Origin: Planctomycetaceae bacterium
GTDB lineage: Bacteria; Planctomycetota; Planctomycetia; Pirellulales; Pirellulaceae
Length of the DNA stretch: 9,676 nucleotides
Reading direction: 5' to 3'
Assembly: GCA_002685655.1 (NCBI GenBank)
Contig: NYXM01000148.1
Location: 1-9,676 of the forward strand
Position 1 is the stretch's first letter; each line of letters starts with the position of its first letter. The notes beneath the pieces were generated by a model. That model was not told the origin of the DNA. It did not search any database and saw only the letters and a list, made by a program, of their open reading frames with translations. Both the position numbers and the translations under genes were made by a program. Positions 1-6,665 of this stretch are shown here, piece after piece.

Positions 1-39
1 CGATTCAAATTCCATCAGCGTTTTAGGATAGTCTTCCAT
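1..39 (-). CDS. IS1595-family (ISXO2-like) transposase, N-terminal fragment cut by the window edge
   Basis: Reading the minus strand from the ATG at 39-37, the frame is open to the window edge and gives MEDYPKTLMEFES. From memory of the family, this matches the start of ISXO2/IS1595-type transposases, which open with a M-x-x-YP-[KR]-TL-x-E-[FL]-E pattern just before a zinc-ribbon segment rich in CPxC motifs. The enzyme would be a DDE-type transposase acting on the ends of its own element. A GAGG lies only one base upstream of the ATG on the minus strand, too close for a good ribosome site, which is common for transposases. Only 13 codons are visible, so neither the catalytic residues nor the intactness of the gene can be judged. 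The call rests on N-terminal similarity alone and could be a chance match. Confidence 0.55.
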   Translation of the reverse strand, partial: MEDYPKTLMEFES

Positions 40-84
40 GCCTCAACACTACATGTTGGGGTCACTTGAGGGAAGTGGATACCC
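1..84 (-). mobile_element. Right-hand end of a probable IS1595-like insertion sequence
   Basis: Between the transposase start and about position 84 there is a short leader typical in length for an IS end. Read inward on the minus strand from 84 it begins GGGTATCCACTT, and it contains the inverted repeat CACTT-GAGGG-AAGTG (63-77). IS1595-type elements usually have ends starting with GG and make 8-bp target duplications; on that basis the boundary is placed at 84 and the candidate duplication would be 85-92 (ATTTCCTC). The other end lies outside the window, so neither the terminal repeat nor the duplication can be confirmed. The exact boundary is inference. Confidence 0.33.
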
Positions 85-343
85 ATTTCCTCTAAATTCG
101 CCCGCTGGCGTCATGCCGGGGCGGTCGTAAAATTGTGGCCGTCATTCGCGGGACAACACTGGATGGGGCTGCAGGCGGTAACACGACGGCAAATCGAGAC
201 ACGTTGTGCCGTTGTTGATCTCGTTGCAATGCCGGACTGGAGCCTGTATCACATATTGAGGCAGTCGAGCGGTCCAGGCCCTTCGGACGTCATCGGTCGA
301 CTACGAATTTGGATCGCCGAACTTACAGGTCGAGACATCCCGA
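85..343. other. Gene-poor stretch between the IS end and the ion channel gene
   Basis: I find no convincing gene, RNA or terminator here. A plus-strand frame is open from 70 to 462 with a possible TTG start at 133. Its product resembles no family I know and runs 119 bases into the channel gene in another frame, so it is not called. No clear promoter for the channel gene is visible. Its own frame is open upstream only to 260 and contains no earlier ATG. Confidence 0.5.
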
Positions 344-1165
344 ATGCCACAGATCTCCCCAGATCACCGGAGCGCAATCATCAGATGGATCGACGTGTGT
401 GCCAAGCCGTTGGTGGTTGTCAGCGTGGCCATGTACCTCATCGAGGGAGAACTGAGTCTTAGAAACGATTGGGACAACAGTTACGAATCGCCATCCTATT
501 TCTTGTGGATGGAACGCGGCATCGCGGGCTTGTTTACCCTTGAAATCGTGGCCAGATGTTGGCACCGGATGTCGACTGTCCAAAGTGCTCCTATTTCGTC
601 GTATCCCTTCAACGTCTGGGGGGCTATCGATCTAATCGCTGTGGCACCGTTCTGGATTGGATTTTTCGTACCAACCGCAATGCTAGGAGTCGTTCGCACC
701 CTTCGAGTTCTGCGTCTCCTCAAATTCTTTCGCTACAGCCGAACTCTGCAGCTCACAGCTCTCAAGTTTTACCGTGCCTACCACGACCTGAAGGGTATCG
801 CCTTCTCTCTCGGAATCGTCTGGCTGTTCTTTGGCGTTGTCTGTCTGAATCTCGAATACCCTCACCAGCCTGAAAAGTTCGGAAGCCTGGTGGATGCGGC
901 TTGGTTCACGATTGTCACGGCCACCACGGTGGGATATGGCGATGCCGCGCCGATTGGGATTTGGGGAAAGGTGTTTGTCGCCTTGATGCTCATTCCGGTT
1001 ATCAGCACCATGGGGATGGCATTCTCAGCCTTCGCCAACGCGTGCGATTCCGTTCAAGCGATTGAGGACGACCCCGACATTGATCCCATTGAGGAATGGC
1101 GAAAGGAACTGAAGCGGACACGCTTACGCAAGTTGGCCGACCGAAAATACCGTATGGACGAATGA
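344..1165 (+). CDS. Voltage-gated potassium channel (Kv-type, six transmembrane helices)
   Basis: The 273-residue product has the full layout of a voltage-gated K+ channel subunit, which would tetramerise in the cytoplasmic membrane and pass K+ on depolarisation. Hydrophobic helices fall near residues 19-35 (S1), 56-72 (S2), 92-110 (S3), 113-133 (S4), 150-170 (S5) and 206-232 (S6). S4 carries basic residues at exact three-residue spacing: R118, R121, R124, K127, R130, R133. The acidic partners are E67 in S2 and D96 in S3. The pore loop has the K+ selectivity filter TTVGYGD at 194-200. The tail after S6 is short (about 40 residues), acidic then basic, with no RCK or cyclic-nucleotide domain. 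The ATG at 344 keeps S1 whole; the ribosome site is weak. The gene is 42 bases ahead of the sulfotransferase gene, but a functional link is not evident. Confidence 0.93.
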   Translation: MPQISPDHRSAIIRWIDVCAKPLVVVSVAMYLIEGELSLRNDWDNSYESPSYFLWMERGIAGLFTLEIVARCWHRMSTVQSAPISSYPFNVWGAIDLIAVAPFWIGFFVPTAMLGVVRTLRVLRLLKFFRYSRTLQLTALKFYRAYHDLKGIAFSLGIVWLFFGVVCLNLEYPHQPEKFGSLVDAAWFTIVTATTVGYGDAAPIGIWGKVFVALMLIPVISTMGMAFSAFANACDSVQAIEDDPDIDPIEEWRKELKRTRLRKLADRKYRMDE

Positions 1166-1194
1166 CGGTTCGGTTCGTGTTAACCAACAAGACA

Positions 1195-1200
1195 AGAGGG
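1195..1200 (+). promoter_or_regulatory. Ribosome binding site supporting the GTG start at 1208
   Basis: AGAGGG lies seven bases before GTG 1208. The next in-frame start, ATG 1259, has only GAAG directly against it. This favours the GTG. Confidence 0.45.
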
Positions 1201-1207
1201 CCGGGCT

Positions 1208-1990
1208 GTGAAAGTGGATTTCCTGAATCTGATTCGCTTGCGGACGTCATTGTCGAAGATGTCCTGGCCGACAAGTCAAAGACGCTGGCGCGGTTGTTGC
1301 CCGGTTGTGATTGGAGGGTGTGCGAGGTCAGGTACGACGCTGCTCCTGTCGGTACTCTCGAGCCACCCGCGGATTTGCGCGATCCCATTCGAAACTCAGG
1401 CGTTGTGCCCAACGGCGTACTGGCCGGAACCAAGGCGGAATGCCACGCTCGACGCCGAGATCATCCGGAATCACCTGTTGTCCACCGCGGTACCGCCGGA
1501 CTGCCGGTACTGGTGCGAGAAGACGCCCAAGAATGTCTTGTTTTTTGGGCAGATCCTGCGACATTTCGGCCGCACGGCCCGCTTGATCCATATGGTCCGC
1601 GACGGTCGCGATGTCGTTTGCTCGATCCACCCTGACGATCCAACTCGATGCTGGGTATCGCCGCCGCGCTGGGTTAAAGACGTGGCAGCCGGGCTGGCCT
1701 TCGAGCAACACAGGCAGGTGTTGACAGTTCGCTATGAAGACCTCGTGAGTCGATTCCACGCAACAATTCACGGTGTGTGCGAGTTCCTGGAGCTTGACAT
1801 GACCTACCATCTGGAGGAGTATCCTGCACATGCGACGGTGAAGACGAGTAACGCCTGGTTCGATCCGGCTCGAGTGCCGACGCCGAGTTCAGTTGGCAAA
1901 TGGCGTACAGAATCATGCCGAGAGCGCGTGGACGAACTCATGGCGAATGCCGACGCTGTCAAACTTCTTCACCATTTCAACTATCTGTGA
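1208..1990 (+). CDS. PAPS-dependent sulfotransferase family protein
   Basis: This 260-residue protein would move a sulfuryl group from PAPS to a hydroxyl or amino group, most likely on a sugar given its neighbours. The 5'-phosphosulfate-binding loop is GCARSGTT at 37-44, followed by LLLSVLSSHP. CEKTPKN at 103-109 is the conserved EKTP segment. The 3'-phosphate-binding element is MVRDGRDVVCS at 129-139. RYEDL at 175-179 and SSVGKWR at 227-233 complete the usual family set. The size is typical of compact bacterial sulfotransferases. No signal peptide or membrane helix is evident, so the enzyme is probably cytoplasmic and may modify a glycan precursor before export. GTG 1208 is chosen for its AGAGGG site; ATG 1259 (residue 18) would also retain every motif. 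The next gene starts 15 bases after the stop, suggesting one transcript. The acceptor cannot be read from sequence. Confidence 0.9.
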   Translation: MKVDFLNLIRLRTSLSKMSWPTSQRRWRGCCPVVIGGCARSGTTLLLSVLSSHPRICAIPFETQALCPTAYWPEPRRNATLDAEIIRNHLLSTAVPPDCRYWCEKTPKNVLFFGQILRHFGRTARLIHMVRDGRDVVCSIHPDDPTRCWVSPPRWVKDVAAGLAFEQHRQVLTVRYEDLVSRFHATIHGVCEFLELDMTYHLEEYPAHATVKTSNAWFDPARVPTPSSVGKWRTESCRERVDELMANADAVKLLHHFNYL

Positions 1991-2005
1991 TCACGCAGGC
2001 CGGAT

Positions 2006-2977
2006 ATGCAACCGTTCACCGTCGTAACGTATTTCACTCCGAAGTTTGCGTGTTTCGCGCCGGGCTTGCAGGAAGATTGCCGCAGACTGGGTTACCGGAT
2101 TCATTGTGAAGATCTCGCCGAGGAGTTTGATGATCTGATTCAGGCCTTCGATTTCAAGATCTCTTATATCCGGCAGATGGTGAGGCGCTTTGGCACGATC
2201 CTTTGGCTCGATGTGGAATGCCGCATCGTAAAACCGATTCCCGGAGACTGGTCGAGTCCTCTGATTTCGAGCTATCAAACGGGAAAGTCGCAAGGGTTTT
2301 CTTCCGGCGTACTGATGCTGGACGGGTCGCAACTTGAATTCATCGATCTTTGGATGAAATACGCCCAAAGATACCCGCAATATCCGGATGACTTTGTGCT
2401 CGATTTTCTGGCGAATTCCGTTTCTCTCGACCTCGCGACGGTGCCGCTGGAGTTTTACGATCGCCAGACGCGGTGTCAGGTCGCGCGTGGGCTGTGGAAG
2501 AACGAGCACACAGTCGTTCAGCATCCCACGATCAATCGGTGGCCTGAACCAACGGAATACCGAAGAGCGTTTAACGGAAGAGAGCGAAACCGCCGATCGG
2601 AACTCGAGTCCATTGCGAGGCAACGGAAGGGGATCTTCTACCGAAACTTTGGCGGTGATTTTGCCATCATCGATGACCTGATGCGGGCTGGAGTTCAAAC
2701 CGAGTACCACGACGCCCAGTGGGTTTTCGACTCGGTGCACAAACTCTTTGCGCCCGAACAGTATTGGCCGGAATTCGCGGACGATTTCACATCGAAGCCG
2801 CGGTCATTCGAAAAGTCGCGTGAGAACTTTAATAAGAAGCCGAAAGGCAATGCCTTTCGCACCGCCGCGATTCGAAGGATGCACCTTGATGCGAATGACG
2901 TGCAACGTTACGGTCAATCGAACTCTTTCGGCAACCTTTCGAGACAGGTTCGGCGATTTTTCTCGGGACACCGTTAA
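2006..2977 (+). CDS. Putative GT-A-fold glycosyltransferase with a DVE metal-binding motif
   Basis: The 323-residue protein belongs to no family I can name firmly, but its first half reads like a GT-A nucleotide-sugar transferase. TVVTYFTPKF at 5-14 looks like the first beta strand and sugar-nucleotide loop. A lysine (K51) precedes a helix, then comes ILWLDVECRIVKPI at 65-78, where D69-V70-E71 sits in the place of the DxD metal motif. GFSSGVLMLD (97-106) resembles the 'SGV' segment of such enzymes, and PDDFVLD (127-133) and VQHPTINRWPEP (171-182) look like conserved acceptor or metal-ligand regions. The C-terminal 75 residues are basic and low in hydrophobics, and may be a tail or membrane-surface contact. 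There is no signal peptide. ATG 2006 has a weak AGG six bases upstream. Placement between a sulfotransferase and a GT4 gene supports glycan assembly. The donor is unknown, and the GT call is inference from motif order. Confidence 0.72.
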   Translation: MQPFTVVTYFTPKFACFAPGLQEDCRRLGYRIHCEDLAEEFDDLIQAFDFKISYIRQMVRRFGTILWLDVECRIVKPIPGDWSSPLISSYQTGKSQGFSSGVLMLDGSQLEFIDLWMKYAQRYPQYPDDFVLDFLANSVSLDLATVPLEFYDRQTRCQVARGLWKNEHTVVQHPTINRWPEPTEYRRAFNGRERNRRSELESIARQRKGIFYRNFGGDFAIIDDLMRAGVQTEYHDAQWVFDSVHKLFAPEQYWPEFADDFTSKPRSFEKSRENFNKKPKGNAFRTAAIRRMHLDANDVQRYGQSNSFGNLSRQVRRFFSGHR

Positions 2978-3000
2978 TCGGCGGAGCCTTCTAATAAGTG

Positions 3001-3030
3001 CAAGGACGTCAAGCGCAAGTACGTCAAGCA
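3001..3030 (+). repeat. Two-copy 15-bp tandem repeat in the intergenic gap
   Basis: CAAGGACGTCAAGCG (3001-3015) is followed at once by CAAGTACGTCAAGCA (3016-3030), matching at 13 of 15 positions. It lies in the 106-base gap between the DVE-type transferase gene and the GT4 gene. It is not part of a called gene and no function is evident. Confidence 0.6.
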
Positions 3031-3073
3031 CAGTGGCGCCGTTGCTTCCATTTCGCGCGTGATTAACAGGTCG

Positions 3074-3079
3074 AAGGAG
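3074..3079 (+). promoter_or_regulatory. Ribosome binding site for the GT4 gene
   Basis: AAGGAG is one of the two clear Shine-Dalgarno sequences in the window. It ends four bases before ATG 3084 and ten before the in-frame ATG 3090. The start is therefore one of these two, differing by two residues. Confidence 0.7.
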
Positions 3080-3083
3080 AAAG

Positions 3084-4295
3084 ATGGACATGACTGATGA
3101 GCCAAGTCTTCCCGTTTTGTTAATGATCGCCGAACGCTTTCCACCGGACCTGGGTGGCGTGGCCCGCAGCGCGTTTCGCACGGCTGAAGCGATCTCGCAA
3201 TTAGGGTGGAATGTCCACGTGCTTGCCTGGACAAAGTCGCTTCCTCCCGGCGAGCTTGAAACGGTTGCCGTGGGCGATACGGTGGGCCGCGCCACAGGGG
3301 TCACGGTCCACCGACTGGGCCTCTTTTCGAATTGGGATTTCTCCATGCAGCACACGGCCAACGTCTTAGAATGGCTGTATCAAGAATTCCGGTTTTCGGC
3401 TGCGTGGGGGCACTACGTTTATCCGGCTGGCTACATGGCCGTGGTTTTTGCCGAGACTTTGGGACTTCCTTCCACCGTCAGTGCGCGGGGCAATGACATT
3501 GACCGTCTGATGTTCCCTCCCGGCGATTTTGCTCGATTGATGTGGACGCTCGAGCGCGCCACCGTCGTCAGTTGTGTTTCCCGAGACCTTGCGAAAAAGG
3601 TCACCATGTTGTTGGGACAGCAGGTCGAGATTGTCGTGGTGCCGAATGTTGTCGATACCGAATTGTTTCGTCCAGCCGCTGGATCACACGGTGCCGAGCT
3701 ACGTGGCTCGCTGGGAATTCGTCCCGACGAGGCAGTGTTGGGATTCTGCGGCGAACTACGGCACAAAAAGGGGCTGCCGTTTATCCTCGCGGCCCTTCTC
3801 GAAGTTCGACAAATACGCGAAGCCTGCCTTCTCGTGATCGGCGAAGTACGACCGCGCGAGCAGGCACACCTGGCGGCGTTTGCTGGCGACCATCCCGAAG
3901 CTGCCGCGAGAATCGTGGTGACGGGACAATTGGAACATCAAAGCGATGTTGTTCGGCATTTTCAACTATGCGATGTCGTGCTGCAGCCTTCGGTTTGGGA
4001 CGGGCTACCCAACGCCGTGCTGGAAGCAATGGCATGTGGCAACATTGTGCTGGCCAGCGATGCGGGGGGACTCCCCGAAGCCATCGAACATGGCGTCAAT
4101 GGATTCGTGATACCGAAAGCGCAGTTGAATCATCTCGGTACGGCCATCCTGGAAGTCCTCGACCTGGAGGATGACCAGCGTGAGGCGATTGCAAACGCGG
4201 CCCGTGATCGTATCACCCGGAGCTTTCACGATGAATTGGAAGCAGCAAGGCTCGGCGGCTTGCTGAGCCGATTAGTCGCGAAGCCACGCGATTAA
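3084..4295 (+). CDS. Glycosyltransferase family 4 (GT-B fold)
   Basis: A 403-residue retaining glycosyltransferase that would add a sugar from a nucleotide donor to a growing glycan or lipid-linked precursor at the cytoplasmic face. The N-terminal lobe opens with the acceptor-side loop FPPDLGGVARSA (19-30) and contains SARGNDIDR (133-141). The C-terminal donor lobe begins after PNVVDTELF (187-195). It continues with GFCGELRHKKGL (220-231) and VVTGQLEHQSDV (278-289). The nucleotide-sugar motif is PSVWDGLPNAVLEAMACG (302-319), followed by SDAGGLPEAI. The EX7E pair appears as D306 and E314, a common conservative change at the first position. Length is normal for GT4. No membrane helix is predicted by eye. 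It is the last gene of the plus-strand run and ends against the convergent second GT4 gene, with both stop codons in one TTAA. The sugar specificity cannot be told. Confidence 0.93.
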   Translation: MDMTDEPSLPVLLMIAERFPPDLGGVARSAFRTAEAISQLGWNVHVLAWTKSLPPGELETVAVGDTVGRATGVTVHRLGLFSNWDFSMQHTANVLEWLYQEFRFSAAWGHYVYPAGYMAVVFAETLGLPSTVSARGNDIDRLMFPPGDFARLMWTLERATVVSCVSRDLAKKVTMLLGQQVEIVVVPNVVDTELFRPAAGSHGAELRGSLGIRPDEAVLGFCGELRHKKGLPFILAALLEVRQIREACLLVIGEVRPREQAHLAAFAGDHPEAAARIVVTGQLEHQSDVVRHFQLCDVVLQPSVWDGLPNAVLEAMACGNIVLASDAGGLPEAIEHGVNGFVIPKAQLNHLGTAILEVLDLEDDQREAIANAARDRITRSFHDELEAARLGGLLSRLVAKPRD

Positions 4296-5575
4296 CTGAG
4301 CAGCGATTCGTAGGCGTTGACAAGTAAGGCCTGCGCCCGGGACCAGGAAAAATCTTGCTGGGCACGTGCCCGCGCCGCCAGACTGAGGCGCCTGGCAAGA
4401 CCTTGTTCGGATTTCAATCGTAGCATCCCGTCCTTGATCGCCTTGGCTGAGCTCGGTCGTACAAGGAGCGTCTCGACATCGTTGGTTGCCAATTCACGAA
4501 CCACCGGAATATCGCTGGCAATCAAAGGAGTACCGCTCGCCATCGCTTCAAGGACTTTTAGCGGACAACATCCTTGCACAAGATTTCGGTCGTTTTGAGT
4601 CAGTGGAGCGACAATCACGTCAGCATCGTGGTGCAGAGTCGCCAGCTCCCGTTTTGAAACCGGCTCCAGTAAGCGGACGCTGTCGGTGACTCCGAGTTCC
4701 CAGGCCCGATCGAGGAGATCCCGACGCTGACGCGGACGGGCATGCCCGACAAGGGTGAGCGTAGCAGGAAAATCACGGCGAAAGAGTGCCAGCGCTTCAA
4801 TCGCCGCGGAAACACCCTGCCAGGCTGACATTGTGCCGGAATACAGCATCCGCATGGGGCAGCCATTGGCCGACGCGCCGGGAAGAGACGCTGCCGGCCT
4901 ACCATAGGAGAAAACATCCAGGTCCACTCCGTTAGGAATGACGCAAACCCGATTTTCCGGGACACCTCGCCGAAACAGGTGCTCGGCATTAACGCGGCTG
5001 ACCGTCAGGACCAAATCGGCGGCATCCAAACAGACCTGCTCCTGACGGTAAAGCTTTCGAAGCAGTTCAACATCGTCGGCAACGTTGGGATAGCGATACT
5101 TGAGTTCAATCGAAGGTAGACCATTGACTTCGAAGACGAGCTTGCGGCAGAACTGCTCCTTGTGCCGAGCAATCGGGTAACCCTCGAAGATCGATCGAAA
5201 ATGAATGATGGGTAGGCTCTTGAGGCTTTCGCCGAACCGTTCTTGCCACCAATTCCAGCTCTGCGATCGAAAGCTGAGTACGCGTTCGAAGAGGTTCTCT
5301 CCCGGCGCACAGATCGGATGGTGCACGACGCCATCCGCCGACCAAGCGGCGAATGGTGACTGGTGCCCGGGCGCGACGCATTCCTTGGCCGAGCCCGCCG
5401 GCGCGATTGGCGACTTACCATCAGCCAACTCGGCCGCTACGGATTGAATCGTCAGCAAATCGACCCTACCGAATCGCCGACCCAATGCGGTGACAAATGC
5501 GTCAATATGAGTGGCAGCACCTTTAGGTGCCGGAAACCGGTCGAATGACGCGTAAACGACGTGCGTGCTTGACAT
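4292..5575 (-). CDS. Glycosyltransferase family 4 (GT-B fold), convergent with its neighbour
   Basis: From the ATG at 5575 the product has 427 residues and fits a GT4 enzyme. Counting from that start, the N-terminal glycine-rich acceptor loop is RFPAPKGAATHI at 13-24. FEVNGLPS lies at 148-155 and LTVSR at 190-194. PNGVDLDVF at 214-222 marks entry to the donor lobe, and YSGTMSAWQGV at 245-255 is the typical second-lobe start. CPLKVLEAMASGTPLIASD (337-355) is the donor-binding motif with the second glutamate at E343; the first glutamate of EX7E is absent, as in the 'PLK' GT4 subgroup. The frame stays open upstream with starts at 5599, 5632 and a GTG at 5683, but the family begins at VVYASFDRFPAPKG, so 5575 is preferred. 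No good ribosome site is seen at any of them. The role is presumably in the same glycan pathway as the plus-strand genes. Confidence 0.92.
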   Translation of the reverse strand: MSSTHVVYASFDRFPAPKGAATHIDAFVTALGRRFGRVDLLTIQSVAAELADGKSPIAPAGSAKECVAPGHQSPFAAWSADGVVHHPICAPGENLFERVLSFRSQSWNWWQERFGESLKSLPIIHFRSIFEGYPIARHKEQFCRKLVFEVNGLPSIELKYRYPNVADDVELLRKLYRQEQVCLDAADLVLTVSRVNAEHLFRRGVPENRVCVIPNGVDLDVFSYGRPAASLPGASANGCPMRMLYSGTMSAWQGVSAAIEALALFRRDFPATLTLVGHARPRQRRDLLDRAWELGVTDSVRLLEPVSKRELATLHHDADVIVAPLTQNDRNLVQGCCPLKVLEAMASGTPLIASDIPVVRELATNDVETLLVRPSSAKAIKDGMLRLKSEQGLARRLSLAARARAQQDFSWSRAQALLVNAYESLLS

Positions 5576-5684
5576 GGCCTGACTCAATGGTGTAGACATC
5601 CGTTTGTTCTGTTTCGCATGTCGCGAGTCCATATTCCTGGAAATCTCAAGAAGCAGCGAGTTTCTCGTTTGCGGCAGGTTCACC

Positions 5685-5702
5685 GACTCGTGTCAACGAG
5701 TC
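5685..5702. promoter_or_regulatory. 18-bp inverted repeat in the divergent intergenic region, possible operator
   Basis: GACTCGT-GTCA-ACGAGTC has perfect 7-bp arms around a 4-base centre. It sits between the minus-strand GT4 start (5575) and the plus-strand membrane protein start (5770), where a shared regulator could act on both. An extra CTCGT half-site occurs at 5664-5668, 23 bases before the left arm's CTCGT. A transcript hairpin is the alternative, but no T-run follows it. Function is inference. Confidence 0.4.
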
Positions 5703-5716
5703 CAGCCATTGTTCGC

Positions 5717-5722
5717 TATAGT
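5717..5722 (+). promoter_or_regulatory. Possible -10 element for the membrane protein/lipoprotein pair
   Basis: TATAGT lies 48 bases before ATG 5770 and 15 bases after the inverted repeat at 5685-5702. No good -35 element is found at 17 bases upstream, so the call is weak. A small palindrome TTGT-GAT-ACAA follows at 5724-5734. Confidence 0.2.
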
Positions 5723-5769
5723 ATTGTGATACAAGACCTTTATTGGATGCAAACATCGAGCAACGATCC

Positions 5770-6648
5770 ATGTTACCACTCGCATCATTCGACGAAGCCA
5801 AGTTCAAGCGGTCACTGTGTTACAACGTCACCAGTTCCGCGGAAACGGTGCTGACAGACATGGACTTTCTTCGGCAATTCGACATTGAGCAGGAAAAGAA
5901 GTCCCGCTTATGGCTGGGAGTTGGGTGGCTTGGCATTGTCGGCATCGTCATCGGGGCAGCCTGTTTCTTCGGCATGCAGAGCGTCGTCCTTGGCGGCGCG
6001 GCCGGCGTGTTAGGATTGGTGACGGCGATTGCCGGATTCTCCGTGCGAGCAATTCACGGTCGACTGGACCTTGATGACCGCCGTTATGAGGTTGTTGCCG
6101 GTCTTTTGCGGTTGTTGAGCAAGGACATGGCGGACGATGCGCCGGTAACGGTCGCTCTCGACTTTCAGCCGCACAACCACAAGAAAAAGCTGCAGCGGAA
6201 GGGGAAAGTCGGGTACTGGAATGTTCAGTTCTTCGTGGATGGTTGGCTCACCATGCAGGGGCGTTTTCTTGATGGGACGAAGTACACAGTCACCTTGATC
6301 GAGAAACAGCAGGACCGGCACCGTACAAAGAGAAGTGCCAGCGGAAAAACGAAACATAAGCACAAGACCAAAAATAGCAGCGAGGCAATCATCAGTTTGA
6401 AAATCAAGGAGAAACGATATCCACAGGCACAAGAGTTGTATAAAACACTCAACGAGACCCTGAAATTGCCCTCCTGGGTCGAACTGAAGTCGGTCGTAGC
6501 GGAAGGCGATGTTTTGACGCTAAGAACGACGTCAAGAGTTACCTGGGACGCTCCAGGGCCCGGTGAAAAGGCCGCGGCACGCGATGGCATCAATTGGATG
6601 GCAATGATGTTTCTGAGCCTATATCGTTTCTTGAACAATTCGAAGTGA
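5770..6648 (+). CDS. Two-helix membrane protein of unknown function
   Basis: I do not recognise this 292-residue protein. Counting from ATG 5770, residues 1-45 are soluble. Two hydrophobic helices follow at about 47-67 and 72-95, separated by a very short turn, so both ends lie on the same side of the membrane, probably cytoplasmic because basic residues (KK at 43-44, R92) flank the hairpin. The remaining 195 residues form a soluble domain with an alternating strand-like pattern and two strongly basic stretches: HNHKKKLQRKGK (135-146) and a Lys/His-rich loop around 179-202. A TTG start at 5743 would add nine residues; ATG is preferred, though neither has a good ribosome site. The lipoprotein gene starts 17 bases after the stop, so the two are likely co-transcribed. 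A function in envelope structure or stress sensing is conceivable but unsupported. Confidence 0.8.
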   Translation: MLPLASFDEAKFKRSLCYNVTSSAETVLTDMDFLRQFDIEQEKKSRLWLGVGWLGIVGIVIGAACFFGMQSVVLGGAAGVLGLVTAIAGFSVRAIHGRLDLDDRRYEVVAGLLRLLSKDMADDAPVTVALDFQPHNHKKKLQRKGKVGYWNVQFFVDGWLTMQGRFLDGTKYTVTLIEKQQDRHRTKRSASGKTKHKHKTKNSSEAIISLKIKEKRYPQAQELYKTLNETLKLPSWVELKSVVAEGDVLTLRTTSRVTWDAPGPGEKAAARDGINWMAMMFLSLYRFLNNSK

Positions 6649-6665
6649 ATGAGCAGAGTCTTCAC

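Noticed and set aside
133..462. Plus-strand frame (109 residues from TTG, open from 70) before the channel gene
   Set aside because: It overlaps the well-supported channel gene by 119 bases in another frame, becomes Arg/His/Gln-rich there, and matches no family I know. A decayed remnant of a gene hit by the IS cannot be excluded.
1096..1635. 179-residue frame overlapping the channel end and the sulfotransferase
   Set aside because: It lies in a different frame across strongly conserved sulfotransferase motifs and has Arg/Pro-rich shadow composition.
1991..2740. 249-residue minus-strand frame opposite the DVE-type transferase gene
   Set aside because: Long, but antisense to a gene with recognisable motifs and proper operon spacing; its product resembles no protein family.
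2804..3361. Minus-strand frame crossing the gap before the GT4 gene
   Set aside because: It overlaps two plus-strand genes on opposite strands; the DVLALDVLAL repeat in it is only the 15-bp tandem repeat read in reverse.
3542..4174. 210-residue frame inside the first GT4 gene
   Set aside because: Arg/Ser/Gly-rich shadow of the GT4 coding sequence in another frame.
5576..5683. Upstream extension of the minus-strand GT4 by 36 residues to a GTG start
   Set aside because: The added residues are not part of the GT4 fold, there is no ribosome site, and the start would abut the candidate operator.
5743..5769. TTG start adding nine residues to the two-helix membrane protein
   Set aside because: A normal ATG follows at 5770 and the TTG has no ribosome site, so the shorter form is preferred.
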